A stretch of DNA of 62,000 nt, taken from assembly GCA_002633005.1 (NCBI GenBank), contig NMRA01000286.1, positions 216,175 through 278,174 on the forward strand, read 5' to 3'. The notes under the pieces are model-generated. The model saw nothing but the letters and a program-made list of their open reading frames with translations, was not told the DNA's origin and ran no database searches. Source of the DNA: Phoronis australis (taxonomy: Eukaryota > Phoronida > Phoronidae). The position numbers and the translations under genes are program-made. Within the stretch, counting starts at the first letter, position 1. Every line of letters starts with the position of its first letter. Shown one piece after another: positions 60,243 to 62,000 of the stretch.

Positions 60243-60328
60243 ATATTTGGAATCAAAACTTCACATACCATAGTTGCAGGTGACTCAATGCACCCATGCA
60301 AAGATTCTATTGAAAGCCAACTGTTACC

Positions 60329-60666
60329 CTGTTCACACCCAAGTGGTTATAACTTTTTAACCAATATAAAGGTTATAACTCTTGGTTCAAAAACCAACGG
60401 GTTTTAAAAGTTGTAACTGCATAACCCTCTACGAAAGTAGTTTAGGAAGAGCTTAAAACAGCAGGAGCTGCAGTGTGAACACTGCAATTGCAAAAGTTAC
60501 AACTCAGTAGGTGGCGCTGCTTGTTAAAAAAATGGCACACCAGGCACCAACTGGGATGAATGGGAAAGCACATGACAAGATTACAATCACTTTTAAGAAG
60601 AGTAACGATTACATAGCAGTTACAACTACAGAAAATGTTACAACTGGGTTTAGTTGATGTGAACAT
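60329..60666. mobile_element. Inverted-repeat element with CTGTTCACA ends
   Basis: Left CTGTTCACACCCAAGTGGTTATAAC; right, in reverse, CATGTTCACATCAACTAAACCCAGTTGTAAC. Internal GTTATAAC, GTTACAACT and GTTGTAACTGC repeats on both arms. About 340 bp, non-coding. Target duplication not identified. Confidence 0.55.
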
Positions 60667-60997
60667 GTAGCTTATGACAAAGTGTGAATTTCTTTATCGC
60701 GTCCATGTAGCGAGTCCAATGCAGATAACTGATACTCCATGACAGAGATCCCAAAAACAGACTAAAAACACTATAAAGTATATGGGCTATATTTACGACT
60801 TTGACAAAGATTTTCATAGCAATTAAGTTGAATTCCGCATTCACTTCCACAATGAAACTCAGAATACAAGACCTATCGCTTGCAATTTGAACTAATTCTT
60901 TTAAGACTAATAAATTCTTCCTGGCAAAGGTTTAGCTTAAAACCAGGCACATCAAAGACTTATTAATCATCTGCACTTTCATGTTGACATGACTCAC
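60667..60997. other. Non-coding stretch, nothing seen
   Basis: No gene or repeat recognised. Confidence 0.4.
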
Positions 60998-61084
60998 ATT
61001 TACCACCTTAAAAATTACAGAATTTGAAAACTGAACCAATCGCAGATCAAAGTTGTGATGACACCAGTACTTAATGTCTCTTAG
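60998..61084 (-). CDS. Candidate small exon, unknown protein
   Basis: On the minus strand 29 codons in phase 0-0 between AGGGTTGTATTCAG and the consensus donor GTGAGT. Reads LRDIKYWCHHNFDLRLVQFS, then NSVIFKVVN. The frame runs on beyond the donor for about 20 codons. No family recognised. Weak. Confidence 0.18.
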
Positions 61085-62000
61085 CTGAATACAACCCTAT
61101 ACATGCCATAAACCTAGTGTCCCTTATCAGATCAATAGGATCCACTCCAGAGACAACAGTACACAGTAACAGAACCAGAAGTCCTGAACACAATCAATAT
61201 TAAGCCTTGGAGGTGCTTGATGTCTTAAGACAACTGCTTGGTGGGCCCAACGCAAACAGTTTGTGTTGGGCATGATCCCTAGGTTGACACAACCCTAGCC
61301 ACTGTGTATAAATGTCAACAAGGAGGCAATAGACAATCGATAAATGTCGGATTGTGATAGCTCTATTAAGCACAGGAGTGAAAGGCTACGCTTTACAATA
61401 ACCAATAGAGCTGGTCAAAGTTTCTTTACACCTCTACTCCAATGATCAATTAATCGACTTCGGGCGACGTGACGTAATATATTACGAGTAGAAACTGGTG
61501 GCTACTAGATAGTGATAATGCAATGTGTACATTTCATTCGTGGATGACTCTACGTTGGCTTCTAGTCATATTTGATAAGATGCATTAACAAATTACAGCG
61601 TATAGCTGTGATGAGACCAGGCATGCGGACTAAGGCTTCACACTACATCATAATTTCTATCAATACAGGACATGAGAGCTTCTCATAATGGATTGACTGG
61701 AAAACACCTGGTCTGACACACCAGAAGCATAGTGGAAGCACACAGCGACAATAAAACATCTATTTGTGTCAATATTTAATGAAGGTCAGTACAGGGCTGA
61801 GTAACAATTGTAAAGATAGAAGACTTGATCATAAGTAAAATGTGAAACTACAGCAGTTCAATTGCAAATTTTTGGGATTAGAAGACATTATAACAGTATT
61901 GCATAGTCATCGCAATAGAAATAAAACTGCTCTAGAGAGCCACAGCTGGCAAAATTAAATGCAAAATGATGATGATTACCAAAAGGCTTAAGAAACATAG
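61085..62000. other. Non-coding stretch to the window edge, nothing seen
   Basis: No gene, hairpin or repeat family recognised. Confidence 0.4.

Noticed and set aside
1-62000. A new defence or biosynthetic system
   Set aside because: No gene cluster of any kind is visible. The window is repeats plus, at most, scattered exons.

Overview
This window is AT-rich, intron- and repeat-dominated nuclear DNA from an animal. There is no operon-like gene packing, no ribosome-binding sites and no continuous reading frame above about 140 codons, which is close to the longest run expected by chance at this base composition. The mobile-element mix is metazoan: a Penelope-like element remnant with a GIY-YIG endonuclease domain, Harbinger-like short inverted-repeat elements, tRNA-derived SINEs, and half of a THAP-type zinc finger. 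The style of the repeats, with many short inverted-repeat elements flanked by TA-rich duplications and GCGCCC-type repeats, reminds me of marine invertebrates, perhaps a deuterostome. I cannot name the species.

Layout. 1-180 is one end of a GC-rich dispersed repeat running off the left edge. 2-7 kb holds weak exon candidates, an AT-rich dispersed repeat and the first copy (5.99-6.45 kb) of the dominant short element. 10 kb has a reverse-strand SINE beside a 53-bp x3 tandem repeat. 11-17 kb is a patchwork of short inverted-repeat elements, a perfect palindrome and repeat fragments. 19.5-20.3 kb has two more copies of the dominant element, followed at 20.76-21.09 kb by the best gene-like structure in the window: two in-phase exons joined by a 66-nt consensus GT-AG intron. 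28.8-33 kb is repeat-rich: a 21-bp tandem, a nearly perfect 72-bp inverted repeat, and a 92-bp tandem array whose middle unit was split by a 150-bp element. 38.1-39.1 kb is the Penelope-like remnant between 60-bp inverted flanks. 41.9-47 kb holds a THAP-like exon, two candidate first exons and a SINE. 54.5-56.7 kb holds several plus-strand exon candidates. 57.95-59.24 kb is a strongly diverged tandem array of about 137-bp units. 59.7-60.7 kb has two more short elements.

How it fits together. Nothing here forms a pathway or an operon. The exon candidates, if real, would belong to one or more long, intron-rich genes whose other exons lie outside the window or were missed. Short open stretches bounded by AG and GT are expected by chance in 62 kb: I estimate about a dozen of 25 or more codons beside strong donor motifs. 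All single-exon calls therefore carry low confidence. The well-supported content is the transposon and repeat landscape.
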